Counted from the stretch's first letter, positions 12,729-24,158 are shown. The stretch: DNA of 64,000 nt from Tomocerus qinae (GCA_020055645.1 CM034549.1:21349930-21413929), one strand, 5' to 3'. Numbers and translations are program-made. The notes: a model not told the origin generated them from the sequence alone.

Positions 12729-15700
12729 AATCTTTGCTAAATGCAATTCTTCAGCTCTTCTCTTACAAACTTTCCTTTGTGTGCAAAAGATAGGATAGCA
12801 GAATATTACTTATACAAGAGCCCGGCTACGAAACGAACACTACGGAGAAGGGAGCACAGAAGAGAAAACTACACATAGTACTGGACTTTAACTGAACTGG
12901 AGTTTCTGGAATTCTGCGACTATTCTACCAGCGGCAGCAGCCTTCTTGCAGTCTTCTTGTATTCTATATACGTTGACTGGAGAACTTTTGACTTCCAGAG
13001 ATATTCTGTAATATTCTAGTCTATTGTATGTAGTGTGGCTTGGCTCGGCTCGGCTTACTTCGCTTATTTGCTTCCTTTTGTTCATTCAGTTTATATTTTG
13101 TATCTTAGGGTTTTGTATATCTCCAGATAGTCCCTACATACCAGCAGCACCGCACTGTATATTTTATACAGTTGGCTCGCTGGAGGAATCCTTTTGAACT
13201 GATGAGATAAAAGTTAGAGTTGGACATCAATGCCTCCTCCACACAGCACAACAAACTCTTGCGATCATCTCTTGCGTCCTTCTCCTTGTATCCTCAAAAA
13301 AATTATCTAATAACTTAAATACACATTGAAAATTTAGCTATAACATCCCATAACCTTTTCGTACCATAACCATTCCCAGTACAGCCTCCAGAATGTACAT
13401 AAACCATCAAGAACACTATTTATTGGTGCACTTTGTACAACTGACTTGAACAGCTATTGCTATTGCCAAATATAATCCAATGGTGCTTATCAGCATGTAC
13501 ATGTCAAATAAGGCTTACTTGGATTATTCATAAAATTATGTAAATTCCAATAAGTGCATAAACTACATTAACTTCTTTACTGACTGTGAGTACTAAAGAC
13601 ATCTGTCCCATATTTTCTACTTCTTTACGACAAAAATTTTACTCGTTTTGGCAAAGTATGCATATTACACTATTCTTCTCTGCTTAGCATACTAGTAGGG
13701 AATTGTTTACGGTTTTGAATAATTGTTATTTAGCAAATGTGTAGTGTTATGTCGTTTTATGCCTTATTCTTCTAGTAAGAATCAGGAAACCAAATTCAAA
13801 ACCCTATTAAGTGATGATGTTTTATTTTTTACAGCAAGTATCATCACCAACCGTTGTTAATGTAATTTAATGCGTTTGCCTTAAAAACTTATTTACGATT
13901 TCTCCCCCGTATATTTCTAACTGAGAGCAAATTGGGAAATAGGTGTACCCCGTCAACATTTACAGTAGTAGCAGTCTGCAGCATTAACTTGAGTGAACAA
14001 TTAAAATTGCCATTTAAATGAAACAACCTTCTCATAATCAAGAATCGTCATCTCCGTCATAATATTTCAAATTTATACACTCCTCCAGTAGCCAACATAA
14101 TTCGTCAATTACCCATATTGATACCACTGGTCCCCACAATTCAAAACGGGACTAAATTTTTCCTAAAAGTACTGAAAATGTTTCTCAAAACTTGAGGAAA
14201 TTGACTCCAAACCAAATACCGATGCTAATCTGTGCAATATGTAGAATAGTAATACTTAGGTTCACGAATAAATAGAATTCACCTTCTTAAAATATCATCG
14301 TAAAGATTTTAGATATTATACTTAAGTACAAAAATATACCCATTCATACAAATGTGTAGTATCACTATCGTTGTCCAGATTCCAGATATAAGAGATATAT
14401 ACAACAAATCATTGTAGCAACCACAATAGGTTAGTAAGAAATAATCAAGAATGGCTTGAAGAAATGGTGAATCTCATGCATATTATGTTTAGAAAGGACG
14501 CAACATTGGAAATGGAGTGCATATAAATATTTTCATGAACACAACTCACACCTACACTTGTCTGTGCTGAACTAGGTGAGGTTCTTTTGTACTCTATGTA
14601 TGTCACAAGGATTTGAAAATTGAAATATGAGGATTTGTTTGAGAATTGCTTATAGAAACTTTGGGAATGTCTTTCTGTTCTTGTCTGCCATGAGATGACT
14701 ATTATTTCAGTTTATGTAAAACAAATTGTTTGTTAAAGATGAGGATGCATTGGATTACCATGCATTAGATATTAATAGATATGTCTACGAAGGAAAGAAC
14801 TTAGAACTCACTTAGAGATTCTTACACTTAGCTGCATGATTATGACTGTAGGTATTTTCAAGTATTTGTATTTGTTTGCTCCTAAATTTCAAGCATGCGA
14901 AGGGAGACAGATAGTCAGTTTTTGTTTGGCACTTGAATTCCTGACTCTTCATTTCGTCAGCGGAGTGCACACTCGAGTTGTACTTAAAATGCACTAAGGA
15001 TGAGGATAAGAGACAATCCCCCAGGAGAAACACACATGAACTCATTTTACACGCGAGGAATACAGAGAAGAGTTTATGTGACTTGACTTGACTATTCAAT
15101 AAGCCATCCCTAGCTTCGTTCAACATCACATTGCGGCGATCGCAAGGTTGTGATGTGATGTGATGCATTGATGCAGTGTAATGTTGGTGTGTCTTTTTTT
15201 CGTCAGAAAATAAATGCCTATTTCTCTGAGTTCTTTTCGACTTGTCATAATAATTTTCGTCTCATCATTCTCAGTGCATAATCACATGTACGTACATACA
15301 TGTCATTGTCATCCCTAGAGTCAGAGCACTAATAACAACAAATAAACAAAGGGAGGGGGCAAAAACGGACATATTTTATTCTTATCTTCCAAACTTCTCA
15401 TCATAACAATACAACGTGTACTCTCTAAATAGTAAAAGAAGATGAAAAACTCTTTTCAATCTGCACGCAAGATACTTTTCAATTCACTCCATTCAACATT
15501 GGTCTGACAAGACAACAATTAATAAAATGCTCTAGGGCTACGCATGCTAAACTATCACTTACCACTACTGGCCAAGTACCACCAAAATAATTATAGACAT
15601 GTTGTTTCATGTCTTTACATAGAAAAATTAATTTCAAATTATTCTTGACAATAAGTAGAAAGGATATAATGCTAGCTACCCAAAAATTAATGCTAAAATG

Positions 15701-17080
15701 ACAGTCATGATTATCCGTATTTGTAGAAATTCATTACAATCACATCACTTAGTGCTTGAGATGAGAGATTTTACATTTCTGAGTGAGTGTCTAGAGTTGG
15801 TGTTAGTGGCTTGGATGACATTGACACATTGACAGTTTACTTGCAACGACTGCTTTATCTAACTAATACACACAAGCTAATACCTATTCAATGAGAACTA
15901 GTATTGTAATTGCAGCCAAGTCAATTTATTACCTTTAATGGGCAACTACATGTTCGAAACAGTTGCTCATCATTTTTGCAAGTAGTAAGAGCAAAGCAAC
16001 GGCGTATAATGTCTCATTTCTTTTTGTTAGAATCCTCACACAGTTCACTGATAGGATAACCCAATAACCCAAATCATAGATTACTCGTAATTCGGAAGAG
16101 CCACATAAAAAACTTACGTAGTCCTTCAAACACAACAAGAACACAAGACAACGCACAGCACTCAATAAATAATGAGGGAGAAAGAGTACCGAACTATAAG
16201 GTGTAATATAAACTGTAGGTGTATTTACCAATCTATAAAGAACAAGGAACGAAAGAAAAAAATTATCTGTAAAGGGAGGATTGTCTTTGTGATGAAAATG
16301 AGCTTATAGAGATTAGAGACGTCTAAGACAAGTCAAATCACAAACGAACATATATAGAGGCTGTCAGACGAAAGAAAAGAGCCTGAGCAAGTGATTCTAG
16401 TGATTCACTATTTGTGTGATCTTTCGTTACATTGTGACTGCACGTTTATTTTTGTGGTACTTGAACTGACTGAGTTATTAGGGATTAGCAGGGATATAAC
16501 GCTGTAGTGGACATACTAACATGCTTTTATTGGTACGTGGGAGACATTGATTGAAAGAGAGTTGCTCAATATCAACAAAGGTGAATCAATATAATTCCAA
16601 TGGTTTATCTCATTTATCCATGATTAAAGACTGGCAGACAGTCATTTATAATTTAATTGGGCTAGCCATTATTGCATTGAATTGGATTAGAACGGGTTGT
16701 TAGTAGAATAATAACGTAACATTTATGTCATGTACAACAACAGTATGTGTGTAAGTTTTAAGAGACATCCACAGTGTAGTGATAGTATTTGCCACTTTTG
16801 TAATACACTAACATGTAGTATGACGAATGTGTACAAATTCGCAGTTTGTATTTGTGTAGCAATAGCCGCTGATGGAAGCTAGCCATCCATTCCTGGTTGA
16901 TGTTGAAACTACGGAAATAAAAAGAAACTTAGGTAATGTGCTAATCCCAGTCTTGGCCTCACCTTGTTTGTGCTAAGGAGTGTAAATAATAAAAAGTACA
17001 GGTCGTGTTTAGAAGTTTGGAATTGGAAGTCTAAGCCTAAGCATTTACTTGTTCGACATAGAAACAACGATTACATGGAA
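12729..17080. other. Gene-poor AT-rich DNA
   Basis: No supported gene. The 118-codon minus-strand frame at 14,812-15,168 is the longest in the window, but it is compositionally ordinary and has no motif. A weak stem with an ACTGTATA/TATACAGT core lies near 13,141-13,186. A TGATG repeat lies at 15,149-15,165, close to a GCGATCGC palindrome (15,136-15,143) and a GACTTGACTTGAC word near 15,080. The block is C-rich around 13.1-13.5 kb and G-rich around 16.3-17.0 kb. Confidence 0.5.
15149..15165 (+). repeat. TGATG pentanucleotide repeat
   Basis: Three perfect TGATG units form the tract. Similar GTGATGTGATG words occur near 9,433, 19,532, 52,836, 53,111 and 58,280, often where strand composition switches. 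The function, if any, is unknown. Confidence 0.7.
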
Positions 17081-17392
17081 CGACTCCTACGAGGGAATCA
17101 CTCCTAAAAGACTTTACTCCTAAAGAACTCCTAAAGCCACCTAATACTATGTCCAGGGCAGCTTCATCATGCAATAACAGCTTAAGATTGTCTTAACTGT
17201 TAACTAACATTAAAGATACTGAAAATTAAACTGATTTGTAAACCAATCGAAGAGTCCTATTAGATGTGGTATAAAGGGCAACTCCAAAATAATTAAAATC
17301 AATTAGTTAATATATTGCATTGGAGGAAGAAGTACTTTCTAGGTATCCTTTAGGAGTAAAGTCTTTTAGGAGTGATTCCCTCGTAGGAATCG
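17081..17392. repeat. 45-bp inverted repeat with 222-bp spacer
   Basis: The left arm (17,081-17,125) and right arm (17,348-17,392) are reverse complements with 44 of 45 positions matching. The left arm contains direct copies of ACTCCTAAA, one of which continues beyond the arm. The element lies about 450 bp upstream of the intact gene at 17,842. It could be a small foldback or MITE-type element, or a source of hairpin RNA. No coding capacity was recognised in the spacer, and the overlapping minus-strand frame (17,307-17,597) has no known motif. Confidence 0.85.
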
Positions 17393-17835
17393 GTCCCTGA
17401 CAGCAGAAACAACTGGACATTTTGGACAAGAGGCGAGTAAGGGGACCAATAACTAAATGCGCACAATAAAATAAACGATGGCTAGAATCCCTAATGAGAT
17501 CAAACCATAGAATATTTCTATCGCTGATACGGCAATGTAGCAAGTGTATATCTACCGAGCGGGAATATTCGAAATATGTTGGAGAGATAATTTTCATAGA
17601 AAAGGGCTTAATTTTCTTGAATCTTGTGTTGAGTAAGTAGTAAGTGGTTGGTATTTTGTTTTTGAAATCTTGAAATTTTCACTGCTTGAAAATTCGGTGC
17701 TCTTCGGTGGCTGTTTCACTTAAAGGTAAACAACAATTTTGACTGGTGGAGAGTGCCTATGGCGTATACCATTGACCTTGACCTAAGACCTCTGGTACCA
17801 AAAGTCCCCATTGAATTTTTAAAATTAAATTTCAG
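17393..17835 (+). promoter_or_regulatory. Probable 5' leader and first intron of the 17.8-kb gene
   Basis: A plausible noncoding first exon ends at 17,725 (AAAG before GTAAAC). An intron at 17,726-17,835 would end in TTTCAG. Its 110-bp length matches the other introns here. In the spliced leader the reading frame of the downstream ATG meets TGA 36 nt before the junction, with no earlier ATG in frame. No core promoter motif is certain. Confidence 0.4.
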
Positions 17836-17841
17836 ATTACT

Positions 17842-18330
17842 ATGGCGGAACAAGTGACTGATGAACCGATTCCCGAAATTGCCGATGGACTGTGGAATCA
17901 GCGGAAGCAGCTTTTGGAACGACGTCTGAAAGGCAAGAAAGGAAGGACTGGACAGTATAGATCCCCACTAGGAACCCTTCATGAATCGCCTATCATTAAA
18001 ATTTACAGCGAGGAGGACAATGCTTTTATGTTCCAAAAAACTATTTGGGTGAGGGTAATTTTTTAAGCGTAAAATTCATTTGTGGTAATAAAATAAATAT
18101 TACTGAAAAGTAGTTTCATTTATCTTAATGACTATTCCCCTAAAAGTGACTTGTTTTATATTTAGATTACACCCTTGAAAGATGGCAATCGCAATCTACC
18201 TAGGAGTGACATAATAGCTACGGAAAGTTCAAATACAGTTGAAGCTTGTTTAAATAAATGTTGGGATTCCATCACTAAAGCATGGGGGACTTATTGGAAC
18301 CCTCCAGCTCCTGGTACTGGGCCACAATAA
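17842..18330 (+). CDS. Intact two-exon gene, 123-residue unknown protein
   Basis: Exon 1 is 17,842-18,048 and exon 2 is 18,166-18,330. The intron at 18,049-18,165 (117 bp) has a GTGAGG donor, a TATATTTAG acceptor and phase 0. The start is the first ATG after a TTTCAG acceptor, with an in-frame stop upstream in the inferred leader. The protein is soluble, with no signal peptide or membrane segment. Residues 1-16 are acidic, followed by a basic helix-like stretch (LWNQRKQLLERRLKGKKGR). The middle contains SPLGTLHESPIIKIYSEED. The C-terminal half has KCWDSITKAWGTYWNPP and ends in a Pro/Gly-rich tail. The aromatic spacing and basic region suggest a small structural or adaptor protein, but I do not recognise the family. 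An AATAAA signal follows 60 bp after the stop. Unlike the neighbouring NUP58 and kinase copies, the frame is unbroken, which suggests this gene is under selection. Confidence 0.75.
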
Positions 18331-18390
18331 TTATTATTTTCGGGACATTGGTTGGTCGAACAGAAACCGGTTGTTTAATTTGGTTAATTC

Positions 18391-18396
18391 AATAAA
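18391..18396 (+). promoter_or_regulatory. Poly(A) signal AATAAA
   Basis: A canonical hexamer 61 bp beyond the stop of the 123-residue gene, on the same strand. Confidence 0.65.
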
Positions 18397-21300
18397 ATTA
18401 ATTGTTTTGTTAGATCTTATAAAATTAGCCCCCCTCATGCAAATGTATCGACGGTTTAGATTCAAATTCACTTGGAATACATCTCAATTCACTTAATTCT
18501 AAAACTATTCAATTATCATTTTAATCAAGGCTCATTGGTGGTAAATGGCCCCCCCCGAAATCCAAAAAAAGAGAAATTTTTTTCTCAAAACCAAAAAATT
18601 TCGAGCAATTTTGTGATTTTTTTGGCTATTTTTGACTCATTTTGGACAAAATAAGCCAAAATTTGGTGCGCTTCACACGAATATGCCTACTACATATGGG
18701 TGTAAGACGTCATTGCTCCCTCCGAATTCGACTTCTAAATACGGTACTGATTTTAATTTCACTTCTGATTCTGAGAAGCCACAAATAGGTCGGATTTAAG
18801 CAAATTCCGCAAATGAAAGAATTTTGGATTTAAAGTGAATTGAGGTAGTCATATTTCTGCATGCATAGTTTAATAGCTGCATTTTTCATTGGCTCCCTTA
18901 AAAATCAGGCGCACATTGGTCAACAAATTATGGTAATGCACACAGGCATGTCAGGTAGACAAGATAGGAGCATATCTTATTTCGCGAAACTACGGAGTTT
19001 TAACCAAATGCTAATGACTGTTATCTGAGACTATTTACCATACAAATGAGTCATGTTTTTATGTATAGAACGTAGCGTAAATTCGCAAATGCGAAAGTGT
19101 GTTGGTCACTTTTATTAATAAGCAATTGTAAATGATGGTCATCTGAGTCCAATATTTCTTTCCAATTATTTTCTACAATGGAATTAATTTAAAAAATCCT
19201 TATGAGATCCTTGTCGTAAACAAGTCATAGTTGTACCGTAAGCGTTACAAAGTATTGAATCCTATTTGAAATGTAATGCATTAGTTTACTAAATGTTCTG
19301 TAAAGAGCGTAGTTGTTTACATTAGGGCCTGACTGTCGAGTGTGGTATGTTCGAGCAAAGACTACCATGTATGGCCAGTTTATACTTAGTTTGAATATGT
19401 TGTGGTGGACTGTCCGTTGTGTGTGAGTGGAGACGAGGATTGTAACCGAGACTAGAGCTGTCACAAACAAAATCATTCAAACAGACTATAAAATCCTTCT
19501 TTCGCAATAGCTTTTATCTATATTGTTAGTGTGATGTGATGTGTGATCAACTTTAGACAGGTCTGCACTGGGGTCAAGGTTTTGCACTCTGATTTTTCTA
19601 TCTTTCTATCACTCGCCTTGTCTCTCTCCTAATCCTGTTTTAGTCAAGACACTTATAGAAGACATTGAAACAATCCTTGTGAATGTAATTCACATATAAT
19701 ATACGTCTATGGCTCTGTAGACATACACTTACGTGCATTCAAAACAACTATTAAATCCATTGTATGGAGCAAGTAATGAAAGCAAAGTCTGTAAATCAAA
19801 AAAACTCATCCAACAAACGATCATTTTGATATTTTGACGAGCGTAACATATGTAACTGGTTACCTATCTTCATTCTTGACTTCTGAGTTCAGTAACTACA
19901 AACTATGAAGAACGCCAACACAAAATGGCATGTCATCTATTATTCCAGTTTAATGGGTCACACTCTCCAATTTAGCTCAATGTATGTAAATGCAAACAAA
20001 TTCCATCAAGCACTTCCTACTACCTTATCAGCCAAATTCATACATGTCACTTTTCTCAAAGCGTATGAATTTCAACTTTTCAAGATAACTATCCTATCCC
20101 TAACTGCATCTGCATACCTAAACATATGTGAACAACATACAACGCTGGCTATTACAATACTCAACTGACATTATTTTATGCAGTAAAACAAACATTTGTG
20201 ATCAATTTTTCAAAAGCGAGAGAAACTACAGTCTTTCTTTATTTTTGATTTCCATCTGAGAATATAAACTTGTCAAAAGAGATTGAGCCAACTGCAGGAA
20301 CTAAGTAAAAAGAGAAACACTTTGTTCCTAATGGTACATTTCTTCTAAGGATATCTCTTCTATCTTCCCAACAGTGGCACTTTAGAATCCCTATAGCTTG
20401 ACTTTGTTTTCGGCTATTCATGAAGTTGTCCTCTACCTGGCATCCGGACATAAATATTATATTATTGTACTTATCTCTACCTGCTACATCCCAATTCTTT
20501 ACGACTACAAAACAACAAGTGCCGACAATAAATGTAACATTCATTATATATACTCTACTTTTCTACTACAATCCTTGATCCCTATTCTTATAAATACACA
20601 CATACATGTATTCTAATAGAGAGTGCACAGTTTCTCCTTTCAGTACCAAATTTAAGTGTAACAAAAGGCACATAAAATAAATAAGATGGAGCAACATACA
20701 ATATTAAGTATGTTCAAAGTGTAACTTTGTTATACCTATGCACATTTTTATGCACCTACATTGAAAATTGCTCTTTTCCTTCCTTAACTTAACTGAAGAC
20801 AAGGATTTTCAAAACAAACACAAAGCCCTCTTTGTCTACAGAATTCGACTTGTTCTTTCGTTACTCAACACAATATTTATTACATTTCTATTTGACTTTC
20901 CTTTTCTCATCCCCCATGTATAAGTGTAATTAAAAACAATGATTTACAGACCATAATTATTGCAGCCCATCTCAACGGGCTTTTAAGAGATAATTAAATG
21001 CATTTCCCTCATAAAATTTTTATATCTCTTCGGGAAAACCGTTTGCTGCAGATGTGCTGGAATTTTAAATGTTTTTCTCCCCTGCCCCTCCATGTCCATG
21101 ACACTGTATTCTCTATTATACCGACTGTGTGTTTCATATTTACTGGCAAGTCAACCAACGACGGACTTCACTCATAAACTCGAATATAAAACAATTTGCT
21201 CGTTATTGGATTGCATTGCAGACCCTGCACTTTTCACATTCGTATACAAGAGAGATAATAATTTATTTATGCCCGTTGTTTACCATTTCCTTTTTTACCA

Positions 21301-21596
21301 TTAAGTCTAAACCTCTCTATCTCATTCTTATATACTTTTTCATATAGGATTTTCATTTTCTTTTGCTCTAATTAGACAATAAGATAGCTATAAGCACACA
21401 AGGAGATACTAAACTCTAATATTGGACAGTTATCGCTAACTACTGTGTGTAAATTTAATAGAGAGTGAAATGCAATATCTGCTTCGCTAACTGGGATTAA
21501 TCATATCTTTACTCCACAATAATAAGGCAATACACTAACAAGCCATAGGTACATATTTTCAACGTCGTTATGCCCATCTACTGAGTCTATCCTTAC
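18397..21596. other. Gene-poor DNA downstream of the intact gene
   Basis: Frames of 83-101 codons (for example minus strand 20,239-20,544) have no recognisable motif. A C8 run at 18,549-18,556 is followed by an A/T-rich, partly self-complementary stretch (18,557-18,650). A TGATG-type word lies near 19,532. No gene is supported. Confidence 0.5.
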
Positions 21597-21744
21597 ACAA
21601 TAGTATTAGTAAAGGTTTAGCTATATACCATACAGGTATCTGATAGTTGTCTCCGAATTTTCGTGCTCGTTCTGCTTCAACATAAAACAGTTTATCTGAA
21701 TATGATATTATACTATGTTCATATAGGTCCTTCCCAGTATCAAT
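21597..21744 (-). other. Exon-like segment, possibly cullin-related
   Basis: On the minus strand a TTACAG acceptor precedes 21,744 and a GTAAGG donor follows 21,597. The 148-bp piece between them is open. Its peptide includes DLYEHSIISYSDKLFYVEA and FGDNYQIPVWYIAK. It resembles the cullin-repeat pattern of an aromatic residue, about 14 residues, F-Y-x-x-E, then a short gap and a Y-[IM]-x-K helix, but it is about three residues short and has no flanking cullin exons. The match rests on one exon and could be fortuitous. Confidence 0.22.
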
Positions 21745-21813
21745 CTGTAATCTAGTGATTGCTGTGTATAAATTATAATTTAAGTAAAATATATAGTATA
21801 CATTTCCTATATA

Positions 21814-22051
21814 GGTATCAGCAAGGTACTTTAAATACCGTGGCGACCTAACAAGGTATGCTGATAGTGGGGATTGAAATTCACTCAGAACCACTTATGG
21901 GGGAAACGTACAGGCGTCCCCATGCCATTGAGTAATACTCTATGGCTCCTTCTCCTTTGATCCCCATTAGTGGTTCTGAGAGATTTTTTTAAAAACTATC
22001 AGCATACCTTGTTAGGTCGTCATGGTATTTATTTAAAGTACCTTGGGTATC
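21814..22051. mobile_element. Foldback/MITE-like element, about 90-bp arms
   Basis: The left arm (21,814-21,903) and the right arm (21,962-22,051) are imperfect reverse complements separated by 58 bp. A shared core reads GACCTAACAAGGTATGCTGA, and both arms also share AAGGTACTTTAAATA and CTCAGAACCACT. The arms differ by small indels and substitutions, so the element is not recent. No ORF with a transposase motif is present, so a non-autonomous element is the simplest reading. No clear target-site duplication was found. Confidence 0.75.
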
Positions 22052-22211
22052 AGTATATTCCATCTATCAGTTAACATTATCATTGCTCACTGAAGTTTAA
22101 ATTTTCATGCAAAATTATATCGTTCGGCCCAAGGTGGGCTAAATTTCTATAGCGACGCTTGTTTTGCTTATACACAGGTGGGGAAAGGACCATTATTTCG
22201 GGGGACAAACT

Positions 22212-22241
22212 CTGGGACAAAAATATGAATTTTTGTCCCAG
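22212..22241. repeat. Perfect 13-bp hairpin with 4-nt loop
   Basis: CTGGGACAAAAAT (22,212-22,224) and ATTTTTGTCCCAG (22,229-22,241) form a perfect stem around ATGA. It lies between the two long foldback elements and may belong to the same transposon-rich cluster. Confidence 0.8.
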
Positions 22242-22350
22242 CAGTCCCGTCCCCATCTTAGATTCCTTGTATGCGTATTTCACATATTAAGGTGATTGTG
22301 TATACGATTTGGGAAACTCAGGGGACTATCAAATTACATGTTAAAATTTT

Positions 22351-22665
22351 TTGCCATTTTTGTTTCAACTTCCTCAGTTTTACTCCGATTTTCTAATGAA
22401 GTACATTTTTGGAAAGGTAAAAACATTGACTAGGATTTGGATTGGGAAAACTTTTGATTTTTTTGATCATTTAGGAGTAGCAATGGTTCAAAATTTTAAC
22501 TGAATTTCTATCCAGAAGTCAACAGAAAGTGTGAACTGTATATAAACTGAGACAATAATCGAAAATTTTCCCAATCCAAATCCTAGCCAATGTTTTTACC
22601 TTTCCGAAAATGTACTTCATTAGAAAATCGGAGTAAAACTCAGGAAGTTGAAACAAAAATAGCAA
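22351..22665. mobile_element. Foldback/MITE-like element, about 107-bp arms
   Basis: The left arm (about 22,351-22,457) and right arm (about 22,559-22,665) are reverse complements with only a handful of mismatches, around a spacer of about 100 bp. Shared core words include TTTCTAATGAAGTACATTTT and AGGATTTGGATTGGGAAAA. The arms are more alike than those of the element at 21.8 kb, so this one is probably younger. No coding capacity was seen. It ends about 460 bp before the first recognisable NUP58 exon. Confidence 0.8.
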
Positions 22666-23125
22666 AGAGAGTTGCATGAAATGTAAACTGCCCTATACTT
22701 GACCGGATTTGCAGGTCATGAATATCCGACAGATTGAAGCGATGGACTAACATAAGACAGAGCATTGAGCTTTTTTCTATGCCAACGCTGGTGTAGTCAA
22801 TTTGCCCTGCGAATTTCCATTGTGTAACAAAATTACTTATATCACAGTACAGTAATTCGATCCCATGGTTACGGATTACTGTCGCAAGAAGATGTAGCAG
22901 TGCAATACGACAATACTCGAAATAACACTACATGAGTGCAAATGTACACTAGTGTTGTCATTGGCCAAGTCAGCCTTTTTCTGCAGCCTTTTTGATTGAA
23001 GTCTAGCTGGGTACATGCATTCAGTCCACGGGCAAGTAAAATATCCTAAAAATTGTATTTCATCTCGCGAAGTGCGAAAGTTTTTGGCATTTTCATTTTC
23101 TTGGAGTTGGCAACAACAACTTCAG
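22666..23125 (+). other. DNA upstream of NUP58 relic
   Basis: In an intact gene, N-terminal FG-repeat exons would be expected upstream. I see no FG, GLFG or Ser/Thr-Gly-rich frame here. A GGCCAAGTCAGCC word lies near 22,962. A 3' splice site (ACTTCAG) ends at 23,125. The FG-rich N-terminus therefore appears to be missing, or lies beyond an intron longer than the others. Confidence 0.4.
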
Positions 23126-24158
23126 CCACTACTGCAATTGGTGGACTGTTGGGAGCGCCGGTTTCAACCCCAACTACACAAGGAGGAACATTTGTTGGAC
23201 TAGGAGGAGTTTCCATTCCTAATTCTACAAGTTCCTCTTTAGGTTACGCTACAGGGGCAGGGATTGGTAAAGGAGATACCCGCACAGGGAAAGAAGCGAT
23301 TATTCCCATTGAACTAATACAATTAGCTGAAGAGTTAGTAAGTAAATTATAGTAAACATTTTCATAAAAATTATTCATTATTATTATTGTAAATGTTATT
23401 TATTGTTGTAAATAATCACTATTCTTAGATAACACATGACATCAGAAAAAATACTTTTGGCAGAAATTGTGAAGAGGCCGGAAAATCCAAGTGTCATAGC
23501 TAATTGATGACCTTTCTACTCTAAATAATAGCACACGCCTAGTTCATCATCAAAAATATTCGAACGATACTTTTGTGAAGGAAATGAATCAGGTGATTGT
23601 GATGTTGCAGATATTCAATATTTACAAAATCTGTTTACTCAGTATACTATCATGTGCAATTATTTATAGTATGGTGGGGAAATTTTATTTAGGTTCAAAA
23701 AGACTTGGTAATGGCTATCGAATGTAATGAGACACCACCTCATTTGAGAAGAGAATTAATTGTGGTACTACGCAGTCTATGAACGGTTCTAGAAAAATAT
23801 GGAAGACATTTAAAATTTTACGAAAGAGAGCAGCAAGGATAATTGATGTATTTCGGAGTGGCTGCGATCCAGAAGAAATTACGGCCAGAGGTATATAATA
23901 TAACATAAAATGCATGGAATAACATAAATGTAGTTTTGTATTGACTTGTTGAATTGCTTGTTTCAAGAATTATTCGGTACGCTGCAGTCAACAAACTATA
24001 TTGTAATGGCTCTGGCGGCAAAGGTTCAAAATTACCATGAAAAGGTCTCAGAAGAAATAACTGCCTTTCGAAATTTGGTAACGAATGATTTTGGGGAGAG
24101 TAAGTTTGTGGAAGAGACGCCTATTACAGCTTCGGCCATGGGGGATATGTATGTATGA
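23126..24158 (+). pseudogene. NUP58 (nucleoporin p58/p45), intron-retaining, frame-broken
   Basis: NUP58 forms the central-channel Nup62-Nup58-Nup54 complex of the nuclear pore. Four exons are inferred: 23,126-23,337, 23,429-23,592, 23,693-23,890 and 23,968-24,158, joined by GT-AG introns of 91, 100 and 77 bp. Exon 1 gives a G/T/S-rich linker (GGTFVGLGGVSIPNSTSSS) then IIPIELIQLAEEL. Exon 2 gives LIDDLSTLNNSTRLVHH. Exon 3 gives VQKDLVMAIECNETPPHLRRE, matching the family's coiled-coil segment with a T-P-P turn, then YYAVYERF and EKYGRHLKFYEREQQ. Exon 4 gives ELFGTLQSTNYIVMALAAKVQ and HEKVSEEITAFRNLV, matching the family's 'F-x-x-x-A' helix. The pieces fall in different frames: about one break in exon 2, possibly another at its start, and three within exon 3, with in-frame stops. 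The N- and C-terminal FG regions are missing. Introns show it is not a retrocopy. It is either a decayed copy or a locally inaccurate sequence. Confidence 0.72.

Noticed and set aside
14812..15168. 118-codon minus-strand frame, the longest in the window
   Set aside because: No motif, splice context or family resemblance. At this base composition several frames of 100 codons are expected in 64 kb on two strands.
20239..20544. 101-codon minus-strand frame
   Set aside because: No family resemblance and no supporting neighbouring exons; within chance length.
23429..23890. Programmed ribosomal frameshifting as the cause of the NUP58 frame breaks
   Set aside because: The breaks are too many and share no common slippery site. 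The neighbouring gene at 17.8 kb needs none, so decay or sequence error is simpler.
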